Shown here piece after piece: positions 38,157 to 46,747 of a stretch of 64,000 bases of DNA. The notes beneath the pieces were generated by a model. The model was not told where the DNA came from. It worked only from the letters and a program-made list of their open reading frames with translations, and did no database searches. Positions within the stretch are counted from its first letter, which is position 1. The number at the start of each line of letters is the position of its first letter. The DNA is taken from NCBI RefSeq assembly GCF_007859075.1, contig NZ_VOAK01000011.1:1364001-1428000 (forward strand). The letters are read 5' to 3'. Position numbers and translations under genes: made by a program. This stretch comes from Gemmobacter aquaticus. GTDB lineage: Bacteria > Pseudomonadota > Alphaproteobacteria > Rhodobacterales > Rhodobacteraceae.

Positions 38157-39038
38157 ATGGAACTGCCGTTCGACGGAGCAATCAGCCGGTATTTCGAGAA
38201 AGACGCACCAAAGGCCGTGCGAAAGGCGATCAAGGAGGGTGGCGAGCACGACATCCTGTCCAAGGGCTATGCCTATCGGACCGAAATGCCCAAGGCAGAC
38301 TACGAGCGGACGATGGAGGCGCTTCAGGTCCAACTCGTGCGCATGCAGGCTGGCATCCGCAAGACCGGCCAGCGTGTCATCGTGGTCTTCGAGGGCCGCG
38401 ACGCCGCAGGCAAGGGCGGCACAATCGGCGCGCTGACCGAAAACCTGAACCCCCGTGGCTGCCAGATCGTCGCGCTGTCCAAACCCTCGGATCGCGAGGC
38501 GACGCAATGGTATTTCCAGCGCTACATCGACTGGTTCCCCGGCGCGGGCGAGATCGCGCTCTTCGACCGCAGTTGGTACAATCGCGGCATCGTCGAGCCC
38601 GTTTTCGGTTTTTGTACCGATGATCAGCGCGAGGCGTTCTTTCAGCAACTGCCAGATTTTGAACGGCTGATCACGCGTGAGGGGATCATTTTCCTCAAGT
38701 TCTGGCTGGATGTCAGCCGGCCCGAGCAATTGCGCCGGATGCTTGCGCGCGAGAAAGACCCGCTGAAGCAGTGGAAGCTGTCGTCCATCGACATCGAGGG
38801 GTTGTCGAAGTGGAAGGAATACTGCGATGTGATCGGCGACACGCTGGCGCGTAGTCACCTGCCCGAAGCCCCGTGGACGGTCGTGCGCTCTGATGACAAG
38901 CGACGCGCCCGTATCGCGACAATCCAGACCATCCTGCGCGCCGTCGATTTCGAGGGACGCGACAAGGACCTGATCGGCAAGCCCGATCCGCTGATCTGCG
39001 GAGGCCCCGAACTGTGGTCCGACGGCGAGAATGACTAA
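38157..39038 (+). CDS. ppk2: Polyphosphate kinase 2
   Basis: This PPK2-family enzyme of 293 residues transfers phosphate between polyphosphate and nucleotides. Walker [21 protein letters not shown]; lid and Walker B region: [19 protein letters not shown]; further [20 protein letters not shown] and [18 protein letters not shown]. Single-domain length and motifs fit the class I (ADP-phosphorylating) group, though class cannot be proven by eye. The ATG at 38157 lies six bases after a purine-rich GGAAGGGGAGG site; an ATG two codons earlier is too close to it. It overlaps the following TetR gene by eight bases. Confidence 0.92.
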   Translation: MELPFDGAISRYFEKDAPKAVRKAIKEGGEHDILSKGYAYRTEMPKADYERTMEALQVQLVRMQAGIRKTGQRVIVVFEGRDAAGKGGTIGALTENLNPRGCQIVALSKPSDREATQWYFQRYIDWFPGAGEIALFDRSWYNRGIVEPVFGFCTDDQREAFFQQLPDFERLITREGIIFLKFWLDVSRPEQLRRMLAREKDPLKQWKLSSIDIEGLSKWKEYCDVIGDTLARSHLPEAPWTVVRSDDKRRARIATIQTILRAVDFEGRDKDLIGKPDPLICGGPELWSDGEND

Positions 39039-39642
39039 GCGCGGATACCATCACGGCAACCTGCGGCAGGCATTGGTCGAAGCGGCGCTGGCGCTGATCG
39101 CCGAACGCGGCCCGCAAGGCTTCAGCCTGTCCGAGGCTGCCAAGCAGGCCGATGTGACACCGGCCGCCGTCTATCGGCATTTCGCCGGTCGGGACGAACT
39201 GCTGGCCGAGGTGGCACGGCAAGGATACGAGATCTTCGCCGCATTGATGGAATATGCCTTCGACGAAGGCAAACCCTCCGCACTTGCGGCATTCGAGGCG
39301 ACTGGCCGAGCCTATCTGGCCTTTGCCCGCAAATACCCCGGCCATTACGTCGCAATGTTTGAAAGCGGTCTTAGCCCACAAGCATGGCCCGAGCTTGCCC
39401 CGGTGGCGACCAAGGCCCGTGACGTGCTGGAACGTGCGGCGGCGGGGCTTTCGGGCCACCTGCCCCCTGACCGTCGCCCGCCGCCCTCAATGGTATCGGC
39501 CCATGTCTGGGCGATGAGCCACGGCGTAGTCGAGCTTTACATGCGTGGCGCGGCCAAAAGCCCATTTGCACCAGAAGATCTGCTTGAGGCCGGCATTGGC
39601 ATCTATCTGCGGGGTCTGGGTCTTTTGCCACCTGACAAATGA
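39031..39642 (+). CDS. TetR/AcrR family transcriptional regulator
   Basis: This 203-residue protein has an N-terminal HTH ([40 protein letters not shown]) followed by a helical ligand-binding domain with a TetR_C pattern ([20 protein letters not shown]). It overlaps ppk2 by eight bases and so is probably coexpressed. Target and effector are unknown. Confidence 0.9.
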   Translation: MTKRGYHHGNLRQALVEAALALIAERGPQGFSLSEAAKQADVTPAAVYRHFAGRDELLAEVARQGYEIFAALMEYAFDEGKPSALAAFEATGRAYLAFARKYPGHYVAMFESGLSPQAWPELAPVATKARDVLERAAAGLSGHLPPDRRPPPSMVSAHVWAMSHGVVELYMRGAAKSPFAPEDLLEAGIGIYLRGLGLLPPDK

Positions 39643-39674
39643 AAAGGGCCGACGCGTTGCGCCAGCCCTTCGCA
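39642..39674. terminator. Terminator hairpin between TetR gene and potA-like gene
   Basis: GAAAAGGGCCGACGC-GTT-GCGCCAGCCCTTC forms a 10-bp stem with two mismatches (39646-39668). It lies between convergent genes, with an A-run on the 5' side giving a U-run on the minus strand, so it fits termination of the ABC operon best. Confidence 0.55.
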
Positions 39675-39689
39675 TTTCCCTAGCCGATC

Positions 39690-40793
39690 TTAACGGAACA
39701 GCACCGCAGCGCTCGGGCTCCAGCCCAGACGTGCCTTGGCGCCGATGTCCAGCACCGGACGCCCCGGCACGTTGCGCATCGACAGACGCAGCGGTTCGGC
39801 CGCGCCATCGAGGCGGACGTCGTAATAGGTCATGTCACCGTAGTAAACGACCTCTTCCACCGTGCCGAAAACCTCACGATCGGTCGCATTCTGGCCATCG
39901 AACAGGATCGTCAGCGTCTCGGGCCGCAGGCCGATGGTGTTGCCCTCGGACGTGGCGCCGCCCATCACCTGATCGGGCGACAGCGTCATCCGGCCAAAGC
40001 CCTGGGCATCGACCTCGACCCCGCTTGCGTCCTCGGACAGAACCGCCGCCGGGGCAAAATTCATCGTGCCGATGAAGTCTGCAACCTTCCGGCTTGCCGG
40101 ACGACGATACAGCGTCTCCGGGTCGGCAAGCTGGGCGATCTGGCCTTCGAACATCACGGCGATCCGGTCTGACATCACCAGCGCCTCTTCCTGGTCATGG
40201 GTCACCAGAATGAAGGTGATGCCAACCTGACGCTGCAGCTTGATCAACTCGACCTGCATCTGTTCGCGCATCTTCTTGTCAAGCGCCGACAGGGGTTCAT
40301 CGAGCAGCAGCACCTTGGGCTTCAGGATCAGCGCCCGCGCAAGTGCCACACGCTGGCGTTGACCACCCGAAAGCGCATGTGCCGCGCGCTTGCCATAGCC
40401 TTTCAGGCCCACCATCTCCAGCGCCTCGGCCACGGCCTTGGCCTTTTCGTCCTTCGAGCGCGGGTCCTTGCGCAAACCGAAACCGACGTTCTCTTCCACC
40501 GTCAGGTGGGGGAAGATCGCATAGCTCTGGAACACCATGTTGGTCGGGCGCACGTTGGCCGGCACATTAGCCATATCCTTGCTGTCGATCAGCACGACGC
40601 CCGAAGAGATATCCTCGAACCCCGCGATGGTGCGCAGGAGCGTGGTCTTGCCACAGCCCGAAGGCCCAAGCAGAGAGAAGAACTCACCCGCCTTGATAGT
40701 GGCGTTGATCCCGCGCAAGGCGTGATAGTCGCCATAATATTTGTGCACATCCCGAAACTCGATCATGTTCGGTTTTTCGGCAGAGAACGTCAC
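39690..40793 (-). CDS. potA: Polyamine-type ABC transporter ATPase (PotA-like)
   Basis: This is the nucleotide-binding subunit (367 residues) of a spermidine/putrescine-type importer. Walker A GPSGCGKTTLLRTIAGFE, signature LSGGQRQRVALARALI, Walker B VLLLDEPLSALDKKMREQMQ, and a C-terminal TOBE domain (IGLRPETLTILFDGQ). The GTG at 40793 overlaps the stop of the permease gene (GTGA); an ATG at 40766 is an alternative. It is the last gene of the operon. Substrate is inferred from family resemblance only. Confidence 0.88.
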   Translation of the reverse strand: MTFSAEKPNMIEFRDVHKYYGDYHALRGINATIKAGEFFSLLGPSGCGKTTLLRTIAGFEDISSGVVLIDSKDMANVPANVRPTNMVFQSYAIFPHLTVEENVGFGLRKDPRSKDEKAKAVAEALEMVGLKGYGKRAAHALSGGQRQRVALARALILKPKVLLLDEPLSALDKKMREQMQVELIKLQRQVGITFILVTHDQEEALVMSDRIAVMFEGQIAQLADPETLYRRPASRKVADFIGTMNFAPAAVLSEDASGVEVDAQGFGRMTLSPDQVMGGATSEGNTIGLRPETLTILFDGQNATDREVFGTVEEVVYYGDMTYYDVRLDGAAEPLRLSMRNVPGRPVLDIGAKARLGWSPSAAVLFR

Positions 40794-41599
40794 AGGAAGC
40801 CTCCGGTATCCTTGCCACCCGTCTTGGCGATGCCACGGCGGCGGAAATATTCAGCGATGGTCAGCAGGCAGATCGACACACAGACAAGGATGAACCCGAG
40901 CGCCATGACGGCAGGCACCTTGGCCGGGAAGCGGAACTGCCCGAAGATATAGACCGACAGCACCGTCTGGTTGCCGCCGAGGAAGTACGAGATGATGAAT
41001 TCGTCCAGGCTGATCGTGAAGCAGATCAGCAGCGACGAGATGATGCCGGGCATGACCAGCGGCAGGATGATCAGCCGGAAGGTCGAGGCTGGCGTCTCCC
41101 CCAGGTCATAGGCCGCCTCTTCAAGCGAGCGGTCCAGCGACTGGAAGGCCGAGGTCAGGATCGCCATCGCAAAGGGTGTGCACAGCAGCACATGGCCCAG
41201 AATGATGGTGAAAAGCGAGAGCGGCACGCCCACCGCCACCAGCACCACAAGCAGGGCCATGGCGAAGATCATCTCGGGCAGCACCATCGGCAACATGATC
41301 AGGCCGAGGATCCCGCCCTTGCCCGGAAACTTGTACCGGGTCGAGGCACGGGCCGCGAAGATCCCCAGGATCGTGGCAAAGATCGACGAGGTCACCGCGA
41401 TCAGCAGCGAATTGCGGAACGCCACGAACAACTGCTGATCCGCCCACATTTCGGCAAACCAGTTTGTGGTGAACCCCTGCAGCGGGAAGGCAATCACCTT
41501 GCTGTCGTTGAATGCAAACAGCGGCAGCAGAATGATCGGTGCGTAGAGGAAGATCAGGTAGGCGATCGTGTAGATCTTGAGCGTCGGGTTCCGGTTCAT
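40790..41599 (-). CDS. potC: Polyamine-type ABC transporter permease (PotC-like)
   Basis: This 269-residue inner-membrane permease has six hydrophobic segments. The EAA loop motif is SLEEAAYDLGETPASTFRLI, and the N-terminal IYTIAYLIFLYAPIILLPLF is typical of PotC/YdcV. Its start overlaps the potB-like stop (ATGA) and its end overlaps potA, so it is fully coupled. Confidence 0.88.
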   Translation of the reverse strand: MNRNPTLKIYTIAYLIFLYAPIILLPLFAFNDSKVIAFPLQGFTTNWFAEMWADQQLFVAFRNSLLIAVTSSIFATILGIFAARASTRYKFPGKGGILGLIMLPMVLPEMIFAMALLVVLVAVGVPLSLFTIILGHVLLCTPFAMAILTSAFQSLDRSLEEAAYDLGETPASTFRLIILPLVMPGIISSLLICFTISLDEFIISYFLGGNQTVLSVYIFGQFRFPAKVPAVMALGFILVCVSICLLTIAEYFRRRGIAKTGGKDTGGFL

Positions 41600-42486
41600 T
41601 TCTGCCCCTTCAGGAAACGCTTGTTCAGGAGCAGGAAGGCAACCGATACCAGCGCGACAATCGCCATGGCCGTCATCGCGATGGCCGAGCCGAGCGCCTT
41701 GTCGTTCTGCTTGAGCATCACAGCCTCGATCCGGTTTGCGATCATTGGAAGCTTGCCGCCGCCGATCAGCTCGGGCGTCACATAGTCACCGATCGTGGGG
41801 ATGAAGACGATGAGCACAGCCGCGATCACGCCCGGCATCGACAGGGGCAGCGTCACGCGCCAGAAGGTGCGCAGCTTGCTCTCACCCAGATCCTGCCCGG
41901 CCTCAAGCAGCGAGCGGTCGATCTTTTCAAGGCTCACGAAGATCGGCAGGATTGCGAAGGCCGCATAGGCATGGGCCAGCGTCATGATCATGGACCCGAT
42001 CGAATAGTTGATGATCGTCAGCGGCTCTCCAATGATGCCGAGGCTCATCAGGCCCGAGTTGATGACGCCGTTGTAGCCGAGGATCACCTTCCACAGGAAC
42101 ACCCGGATCAAATACGAGGTCCAGAACGGAATGGTGATCAGGAAAAGCCACAGCGACTTGCGGTCCTGCCGGATGTGGAAGCTGACGAAATACGCCACCG
42201 GATAGGCGAGCAGCACCGTGACCAGCGTCACCATCGCCGAAACCGTCAAGGACCGCAGCATCAACGCGCGGTCGATGCGCCCGGTCCAGACCTCGATATA
42301 GTTCTGAAAGGTCAGACCGCCGGCGAGACCCGCCTTGCTGTCCACCATCAATGAATACACCACAACGGCAAACAGCGGCGCGGCCAGAAGCAGCGTCGCA
42401 TAGATTGCCGTCGGGGATATCAGCAGAAGGCCATTGGCGGCTTCTGAACCGCCAAAGCGGCCCTTCTTGGACCCCTGTTCCATCAT
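41596..42486 (-). CDS. potB: Polyamine-type ABC transporter permease (PotB-like)
   Basis: This 296-residue permease pairs with the PotC-like protein. It has six hydrophobic segments and an EAA loop, RSLLEAGQDLGESKLRTFWR, preceded by the segment ATLLLAAPLFAVVVYSLMVD. Two ATG codons (42486, 42483) follow AGGGTGA. The first gene of the ABC operon; a substrate-binding protein gene, normally in the same operon, is absent. Confidence 0.88.
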   Translation of the reverse strand: MMEQGSKKGRFGGSEAANGLLLISPTAIYATLLLAAPLFAVVVYSLMVDSKAGLAGGLTFQNYIEVWTGRIDRALMLRSLTVSAMVTLVTVLLAYPVAYFVSFHIRQDRKSLWLFLITIPFWTSYLIRVFLWKVILGYNGVINSGLMSLGIIGEPLTIINYSIGSMIMTLAHAYAAFAILPIFVSLEKIDRSLLEAGQDLGESKLRTFWRVTLPLSMPGVIAAVLIVFIPTIGDYVTPELIGGGKLPMIANRIEAVMLKQNDKALGSAIAMTAMAIVALVSVAFLLLNKRFLKGQK

Positions 42487-42550
42487 TCACCCTGTTGAGA
42501 CCCGCCAAGGCGGAGAAGCTTTTTCATTTTTTGTGGCATGCCGGGCTTGG

Positions 42551-42583
42551 AAAAAAAAGGGGGCAAATCCCGGGACGCTGCCC
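42551..42583 (-). terminator. Terminator-like hairpin between the MocR gene and potB
   Basis: On the minus strand GGGCA (42583-42579) pairs with TGCCC (42565-42561), followed by a run of eight T (42558-42551). The stem is short with a 13-base loop. It could terminate the upstream MocR gene or attenuate potBCA, whose ATG is about 65 bases downstream. Confidence 0.4.
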
Positions 42584-42679
42584 ATTTCGTGGGGTAAAGA
42601 GGGAACGACCACCGAGAAACAATTGATTTTCTGTGGAAAATAATTTGATCATTTTTTTCGTCGGAACGTGCCGGAATCG

Positions 42680-44083
42680 TCAGACGGCCATGTCGGATGG
42701 CGGTTTTTCGAGCAACCGTGCCAGCGTTTCGACCGCCGTCTGATAGCGGTTCAGCGGAATTGCCCCTGCAATGGCAATACGCAGGGCATGGGGTGCGCGA
42801 CCGTGAATCAGCGCGTATTCATCCGCCTGCCGCACCAGAACCCCCTCGGCTTCCGCTGTGCGGGCAAAGGTTGACCCGCGCCAGCCCGATGGCAACGGGA
42901 CCCATGCGAAAGGCAGACCGGGTTGCCAGCGCACATCAAAGCGCTGCAATCCGCTGACCAATATCTGCAACCGGCTTGAGAACTCTGCCTGAACCGCGCG
43001 CCGCAATTCGGCGGCGGCACCGCTGCGCACAAGGTCAAGCACCAGATCCGACACTGGCCGTGCTAGTGCGAAGAACCCGTGCTGCGCGGTCAACCGCCCA
43101 GCCTCGCCCATGCCGACCGGGCAGACCACATAGCCAAAGCGCAGCGCGGGCGAGATGGATTTGGACAGCGAGGCCACATACCAGGTCCGCTCGGGTACGA
43201 AGGACCGCAACGACGGAAGATCGCTTTCCGCGATGGAATAGCAGTCATCCTCAACCACCTGCAGGTCATAGCGGCGGGCAATTTCGGCGATACGCGCCCG
43301 GCGCTCGGCGCCCATTCGGCTCGCCGTGGGGTTCTGCGCTTCAGGGGTCAGCACAAGGATCTGCGCGCCGTGTCGTTGGCAGGCCGCCTCAAGCGCTTCG
43401 GGCACCATGCCCTCACGGTCAATCTCAACCCCCACTACGTCGGCGCGCGTCAACTTGGCTGCGTGACGGATGCCGGGATAGGCCAGATCTTCGGTCAGGA
43501 TCACGGGTCTATCGCCACGCAGGCAGCACAAGAAGACCAAGAGCAGCGCGTTCTGCCCGCCATGCGTCAGCATGATGTCGTCCGCCGTCACGCCGCCCAG
43601 TCGACGATCCGAGAGCCAGTCCACCATGGCAGCCCGCAGCGGCGCCTCACCCCGTTGTGTGGGGTAGTCATCCCAGGAATGCCCAAGATCGGCGCTGATG
43701 CGCTGCATCGCGGCCGAAAAAGCCGCACCCTGCCCCACGTCCGGCAACTGCGGCGATCGGAAATCGACCAGCCACGGCTCGGACGACAGGTCGCGCTCCT
43801 GAAACAGGGCCTGTGTGGGGCCAAGGCGCGGCGCCCGCGCCGCGACAAAGGTCCCGCGCCCGACCGTCGCCGCCAGCAACCCTTCCTGCGTGGCGAGCTG
43901 ATAGGCGCGACTGACGGTGCCAGGCGTCACATGCAGATCCCAGGCCAGATCCCGCACCGTGGGCAGCTGCGATCCCGGCGGCAACTCCCCTGCCCGGATC
44001 GCCTCACGCAGGGCGCGGGTCAGGGCCAGATACTTCGGGCCGGGAAATTGAGTCAGGTCTGGGCGCCAAGTTGTATCAGTCAC
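42680..44083 (-). CDS. MocR-type regulator (GntR HTH fused to aminotransferase domain)
   Basis: This 467-residue protein has an N-terminal GntR-type winged HTH (ALREAIRAGELPPGSQLPTV, RDLAWDLHVTPGTVSRAYQL) joined to a class I aminotransferase-like domain. The PLP-lysine segment is WYVASLSKSISPALRFGYVV, with AQNPTASRMGAERRARIAEI upstream. MocR proteins bind an effector and PLP and regulate adjacent genes. The GTG at 44083 has a GAGGA site; an upstream start would extend into the regulatory repeats. Upstream is the divergent DUF1127 gene, downstream potBCA. The best-known roles in this family are in vitamin B6, GABA, taurine and ectoine metabolism; none can be assigned here. Confidence 0.9.
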   Translation of the reverse strand: MTDTTWRPDLTQFPGPKYLALTRALREAIRAGELPPGSQLPTVRDLAWDLHVTPGTVSRAYQLATQEGLLAATVGRGTFVAARAPRLGPTQALFQERDLSSEPWLVDFRSPQLPDVGQGAAFSAAMQRISADLGHSWDDYPTQRGEAPLRAAMVDWLSDRRLGGVTADDIMLTHGGQNALLLVFLCCLRGDRPVILTEDLAYPGIRHAAKLTRADVVGVEIDREGMVPEALEAACQRHGAQILVLTPEAQNPTASRMGAERRARIAEIARRYDLQVVEDDCYSIAESDLPSLRSFVPERTWYVASLSKSISPALRFGYVVCPVGMGEAGRLTAQHGFFALARPVSDLVLDLVRSGAAAELRRAVQAEFSSRLQILVSGLQRFDVRWQPGLPFAWVPLPSGWRGSTFARTAEAEGVLVRQADEYALIHGRAPHALRIAIAGAIPLNRYQTAVETLARLLEKPPSDMAV

Positions 44084-44152
44084 AATGTTCCTCTGGCAGC
44101 GGCCGGCAAAGTTTTGTATCAATATACTTACGCAATAACGCGCATTGTATCA
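44071..44152. promoter_or_regulatory. Three phased TTGTATCA repeats, possible MocR operators
   Basis: TTGTATCA occurs as a direct repeat at 44071-44078, 44114-44121 and 44145-44152, with spacings of 43 and 31 bases (about four and three helical turns). MocR regulators such as GabR and PdxR typically use phased direct repeats in the divergent promoter next to their own gene. The first copy falls inside the first codons of the MocR gene. The proposal is inference from position and spacing. Confidence 0.45.
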
Positions 44153-44169
44153 ACACAAAAGGTGCTATC

Positions 44170-44397
44170 ATGGCCCGGTCACAGATGACCGCCCCGACGC
44201 TTCGTCCGCTCTCAGTTCAGCCGCTGCCGCCGGTTTCGCGCGTATTCGTCGCGCTGGCGCAGACCGTGCTCACTTGGGAGTTGCGCCGCGCTGGACGCCA
44301 TGCCCTGCGTGATCTTGATGCGCATCTCCTTGATGACATCGGTCTGACCGCCGTTGACGCGCGGATCGAGGCTGACAAGCCGTTCTGGCAGGACTGA
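44170..44397 (+). CDS. DUF1127 (YjiS-like) small protein
   Basis: This 75-residue basic protein has the C-terminal DUF1127 pattern RRAGRHALRDLDAHLLDDIG, followed by LTAVDARIEADKPFWQD. Members of this family are small arginine-rich proteins, some tied to phosphate or carbon starvation and RNA interaction; its role here is unknown. The ATG at 44170 has an AAGGTG site. A strong terminator follows. It is divergent from the MocR gene, and the MocR protein is the best candidate regulator. Confidence 0.85.
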   Translation: MARSQMTAPTLRPLSVQPLPPVSRVFVALAQTVLTWELRRAGRHALRDLDAHLLDDIGLTAVDARIEADKPFWQD

Positions 44398-44439
44398 CCG
44401 CCTGCCTCCTCAACACCGTGATCGGTGTACCCCTGAACT

Positions 44440-44468
44440 GGCCGGGCTTTGCCCGGCCTTCTTTTTTG
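44440..44468 (+). terminator. Rho-independent terminator of the DUF1127 gene
   Basis: The 8-bp perfect stem GGCCGGGC-TTT-GCCCGGCC is followed by TTCTTTTTTG. This is one of the strongest intrinsic terminators in the window. Confidence 0.9.
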
Positions 44469-44508
44469 CCCCCCCACGCCCCCGAGGGCGCAATCCACCC
44501 CCGACCCA

Positions 44509-44537
44509 AAGCAAAAGGCCCGCGGAAACCGCGGGCC
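44509..44537 (-). terminator. Rho-independent terminator of rplM-rpsI
   Basis: On the minus strand the perfect stem AAGGCCCGCGG / CCGCGGGCCTT has a three-base loop and is followed by TTGCTTTGGG. It lies 25 bases after the rpsI stop codon. Confidence 0.85.
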
Positions 44538-44561
44538 TTTCGGTCTGCCATGGGGCAGAAA

Positions 44562-45053
44562 TCAGCGCTTCGAGAACTGGAAGCTGCGGCGAGCCTTGGC
44601 CTTGCCGTACTTCTTGCGTTCCACCACGCGGCTGTCGCGGGTCAGGAAGCCTGCCGCTTTCAGCGCACCGCGCAGCGAGGGTTCGTAAAGCTGCAGGGCT
44701 TTCGAGATGCCGTGCTTCACAGCACCAGCCTGGCCCGACAGACCACCACCGGCGACGGTGGCGTACACGTCGAACTGGCCTTCGACATTGGCAACCTGGA
44801 AGGGCTGCTTCAGGATCATCTGCAGAACCGGACGGGCGAAGTAGACGGCCATTTCCTTGCCGTTCACCACGACCTTGCCCGAGCCGGGCTTGACCCACAC
44901 GCGCGCCACAGCGTCTTTACGCTTGCCGGTCGCATAGGAACGACCGAGGGCGTCACGCTTGGGCTCACGCGCAACAGCTTCGGCAACAGCCGGAGCGGCA
45001 GCGGCGCCCGAGACGGCCGATTTCAGATCGTCGAGAGATTTGATGTCAGCCAT
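44562..45053 (-). CDS. rpsI: 30S ribosomal protein S9
   Basis: This small-subunit protein has 163 residues. The conserved core ([40 protein letters not shown]) and the P-site-reaching C-terminal tail [17 protein letters not shown] are present. An N-terminal extension of about 35 residues rich in alanine is typical of alphaproteobacteria. The ATG at 45053 lies two bases after the rplM stop; a GTG at 45059 would overlap it. Confidence 0.97.
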   Translation of the reverse strand: MADIKSLDDLKSAVSGAAAAPAVAEAVAREPKRDALGRSYATGKRKDAVARVWVKPGSGKVVVNGKEMAVYFARPVLQMILKQPFQVANVEGQFDVYATVAGGGLSGQAGAVKHGISKALQLYEPSLRGALKAAGFLTRDSRVVERKKYGKAKARRSFQFSKR

Positions 45054-45055
45054 GA

Positions 45056-45520
45056 TCACGCGCTCCGGGTATTTTTCGGGTTCAGCACCTTCACGTCGAG
45101 GACGGTCGGTTGCTGCGCTTCATGCGGGTGCTCGGCGCCGGCGTAAACCCGGAGGTTCGCCATTTGCTTGGCGCCCAGCGAGTTGCGGGTGATCATGCGC
45201 TCAACGGCCTTGATCACGACGCGCTCGGGGTGCTTGCCTTCAAGGATTTCGCGCGCAGTGCGCGACTTGATGCCGCCCGGGTGGCCGGTGTGCCAGTAGT
45301 AGCGCTTGTCGGCGCGCTTGTTGCCGGTCATCTGCACCTTGTCGGCGTTGATGACGATCACGTTGTCACCCATGTCCATATGGGGGGTGAACGTCGGCTT
45401 GTTCTTGCCGCGCAGGATGTTGGCGACGATCGTGGCGAGGCGGCCCAGAACAACGCCTTCAGCGTCGATCAGGATCCACTTCTTCTCGATATCCGCCGGT
45501 GTAGCGGTGAAGGTTTTCAT
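45056..45520 (-). CDS. rplM: 50S ribosomal protein L13
   Basis: This large-subunit protein of 154 residues starts [20 protein letters not shown] and contains [20 protein letters not shown] and [11 protein letters not shown]-like [20 protein letters not shown]. It is the first gene of the rplM-rpsI operon. The ATG at 45520 gives the family start; an ATG four codons earlier (45532) cannot be excluded because no strong ribosome binding site is present near either. Confidence 0.97.
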   Translation of the reverse strand: MKTFTATPADIEKKWILIDAEGVVLGRLATIVANILRGKNKPTFTPHMDMGDNVIVINADKVQMTGNKRADKRYYWHTGHPGGIKSRTAREILEGKHPERVVIKAVERMITRNSLGAKQMANLRVYAGAEHPHEAQQPTVLDVKVLNPKNTRSA

Positions 45521-45541
45521 ATCGGAACCCATGGAATTGGC

Positions 45542-45664
45542 GGGGTAACTGCACCCCGGAATCTCGGATGGGGGCTTTTCCCTGATATCGGCGCGCAGGT
45601 CAAGCGCAGTGACATTTATTAAATTACATAAATTCAATGACTTGCAAAATAGGTATCAATATAC
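45542..45664 (-). promoter_or_regulatory. AT-rich promoter/leader region of rplM-rpsI
   Basis: The sequence at 45610-45664 is markedly AT-rich against a GC-rich background and contains TTGCAA at 45642-45647 and TATGTA-like hexamers downstream, consistent with a strong promoter. A small hairpin GGGGTAACTGCACCCC (45542-45557) lies between it and the gene and could be part of an L13 autoregulatory leader. GTATCAATATAC (45653-45664) also occurs at 44116-44127. Exact boxes are uncertain. Confidence 0.35.
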
Positions 45665-45729
45665 CCCATGCAACCGCCCTTGATGGGGCCCTTTGCCCCA
45701 GCCACAGGCACGGCGCCCGCCCCGCCCTC

Positions 45730-46515
45730 TTAGCGCAGGACAGGCGGCTTGTCGGGGTTCATGCCGGGCGCCGCGGGCGATGGTGCCTCGGGTGCCTCCG
45801 GCACCGGAAGATCGAAGCGCAGCGCCACGCGCGCCAAAGCCTTCGCGGCAACGCTTCCCGATGCAAGGAAGGTTACGTCCATCTCACCCGCCTCGATCCC
45901 CGAGAATGTCAGCACCTCGGACGCGGCCCGCGCAAGTGCACCCTCTGCCCCTTCGACCGCGTCGATAAAGGCGAGCACATGGCCCTGACGCCCGTCAGAG
46001 TAGCGGACGGTCGCAAGAAGGGCATGTGCCGCAAGCCCGCCTGCCCGCGCCAGTTTGGCATCGAGTCCCGAAAGCAGGCTTTCCGGCAGCGCCCCCGGTG
46101 CGGCAAAGGATTCAGGTACCGCCTCCGCCTCGCTTGGGCCATGGGACAGCGCGTCCGCTAGCCAATCCACCGCAAAGGCGGGCAGCAGCAGCGATGAAGG
46201 CGCAACCCCAAGGTTGATCCCGAGACCAATGCCCTTGCCCGCCAGAAGCTGCGCGACAACCCGCCCCGGCAGCGCAGCATAGGGGGCTGGCACACCGGTA
46301 AATGCCCCAAGCCGTTCTTCATTGTCAAAGATCAGCACAAAGGGTCCGTCCTCAAGCTCGAACACACGCGGCGACAGATCCTCACCCTGTGCTTCCTGCT
46401 CAAGCAGCAGGATCATCTCGCCATCGGCCAGGCGCTCGTAGAACCGCAGCCGCGGCGCGTCATCACCGTCCGGAGCGGTGACCATCGCCTCATAGGCCAG
46501 ATCAAGCGGGGTCAT
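45730..46515 (-). CDS. SseB-like family protein
   Basis: This 261-residue acidic protein shows the SseB N-terminal domain pattern (MTPLDLAYEAMVTAPDGDDA, LRFYERLADGEMILLLEQ, then FDNEERLGAFTGVPAPYAAL). The C-terminal part is proline-rich (PVPEAPEAPSPAAPG). SseB proteins are poorly characterised cytosolic proteins in most bacteria; a function is not assigned. The ATG at 46515 has an ideal AAGGAG site at seven bases; an upstream frame of 30 codons is rejected. Confidence 0.8.
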   Translation of the reverse strand: MTPLDLAYEAMVTAPDGDDAPRLRFYERLADGEMILLLEQEAQGEDLSPRVFELEDGPFVLIFDNEERLGAFTGVPAPYAALPGRVVAQLLAGKGIGLGINLGVAPSSLLLPAFAVDWLADALSHGPSEAEAVPESFAAPGALPESLLSGLDAKLARAGGLAAHALLATVRYSDGRQGHVLAFIDAVEGAEGALARAASEVLTFSGIEAGEMDVTFLASGSVAAKALARVALRFDLPVPEAPEAPSPAAPGMNPDKPPVLR

Positions 46516-46747
46516 GGCATATCTCCTTGTCCGATGCAGCACCTGTCGCAATGGGCCACGTCTCGTGCTTTGCCTCGGCCTAGCCCCTTGGGCTGCGCCC
46601 GGCAAGCGGCGAAATCAGCGCACCCTGGGCGCGCAGGGGCGCAGGCGCAAGCGGGGGCTCGCGCACGGCGTGAGCGCATCGCGCGCGACCATTGCCCTGA
46701 CGCCCGGTCAACGTTATGCGGAACGCTATCGCAACTGGGCGGCCTCT

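Noticed and set aside
46514-46747. Long N-terminal extension of the NhaA-like protein
   Set aside because: The upstream codons are highly basic and cysteine-rich, overlap the SseB-like gene's start region on the other strand and do not resemble NhaA. A start at 46748 or 46670 fits better.
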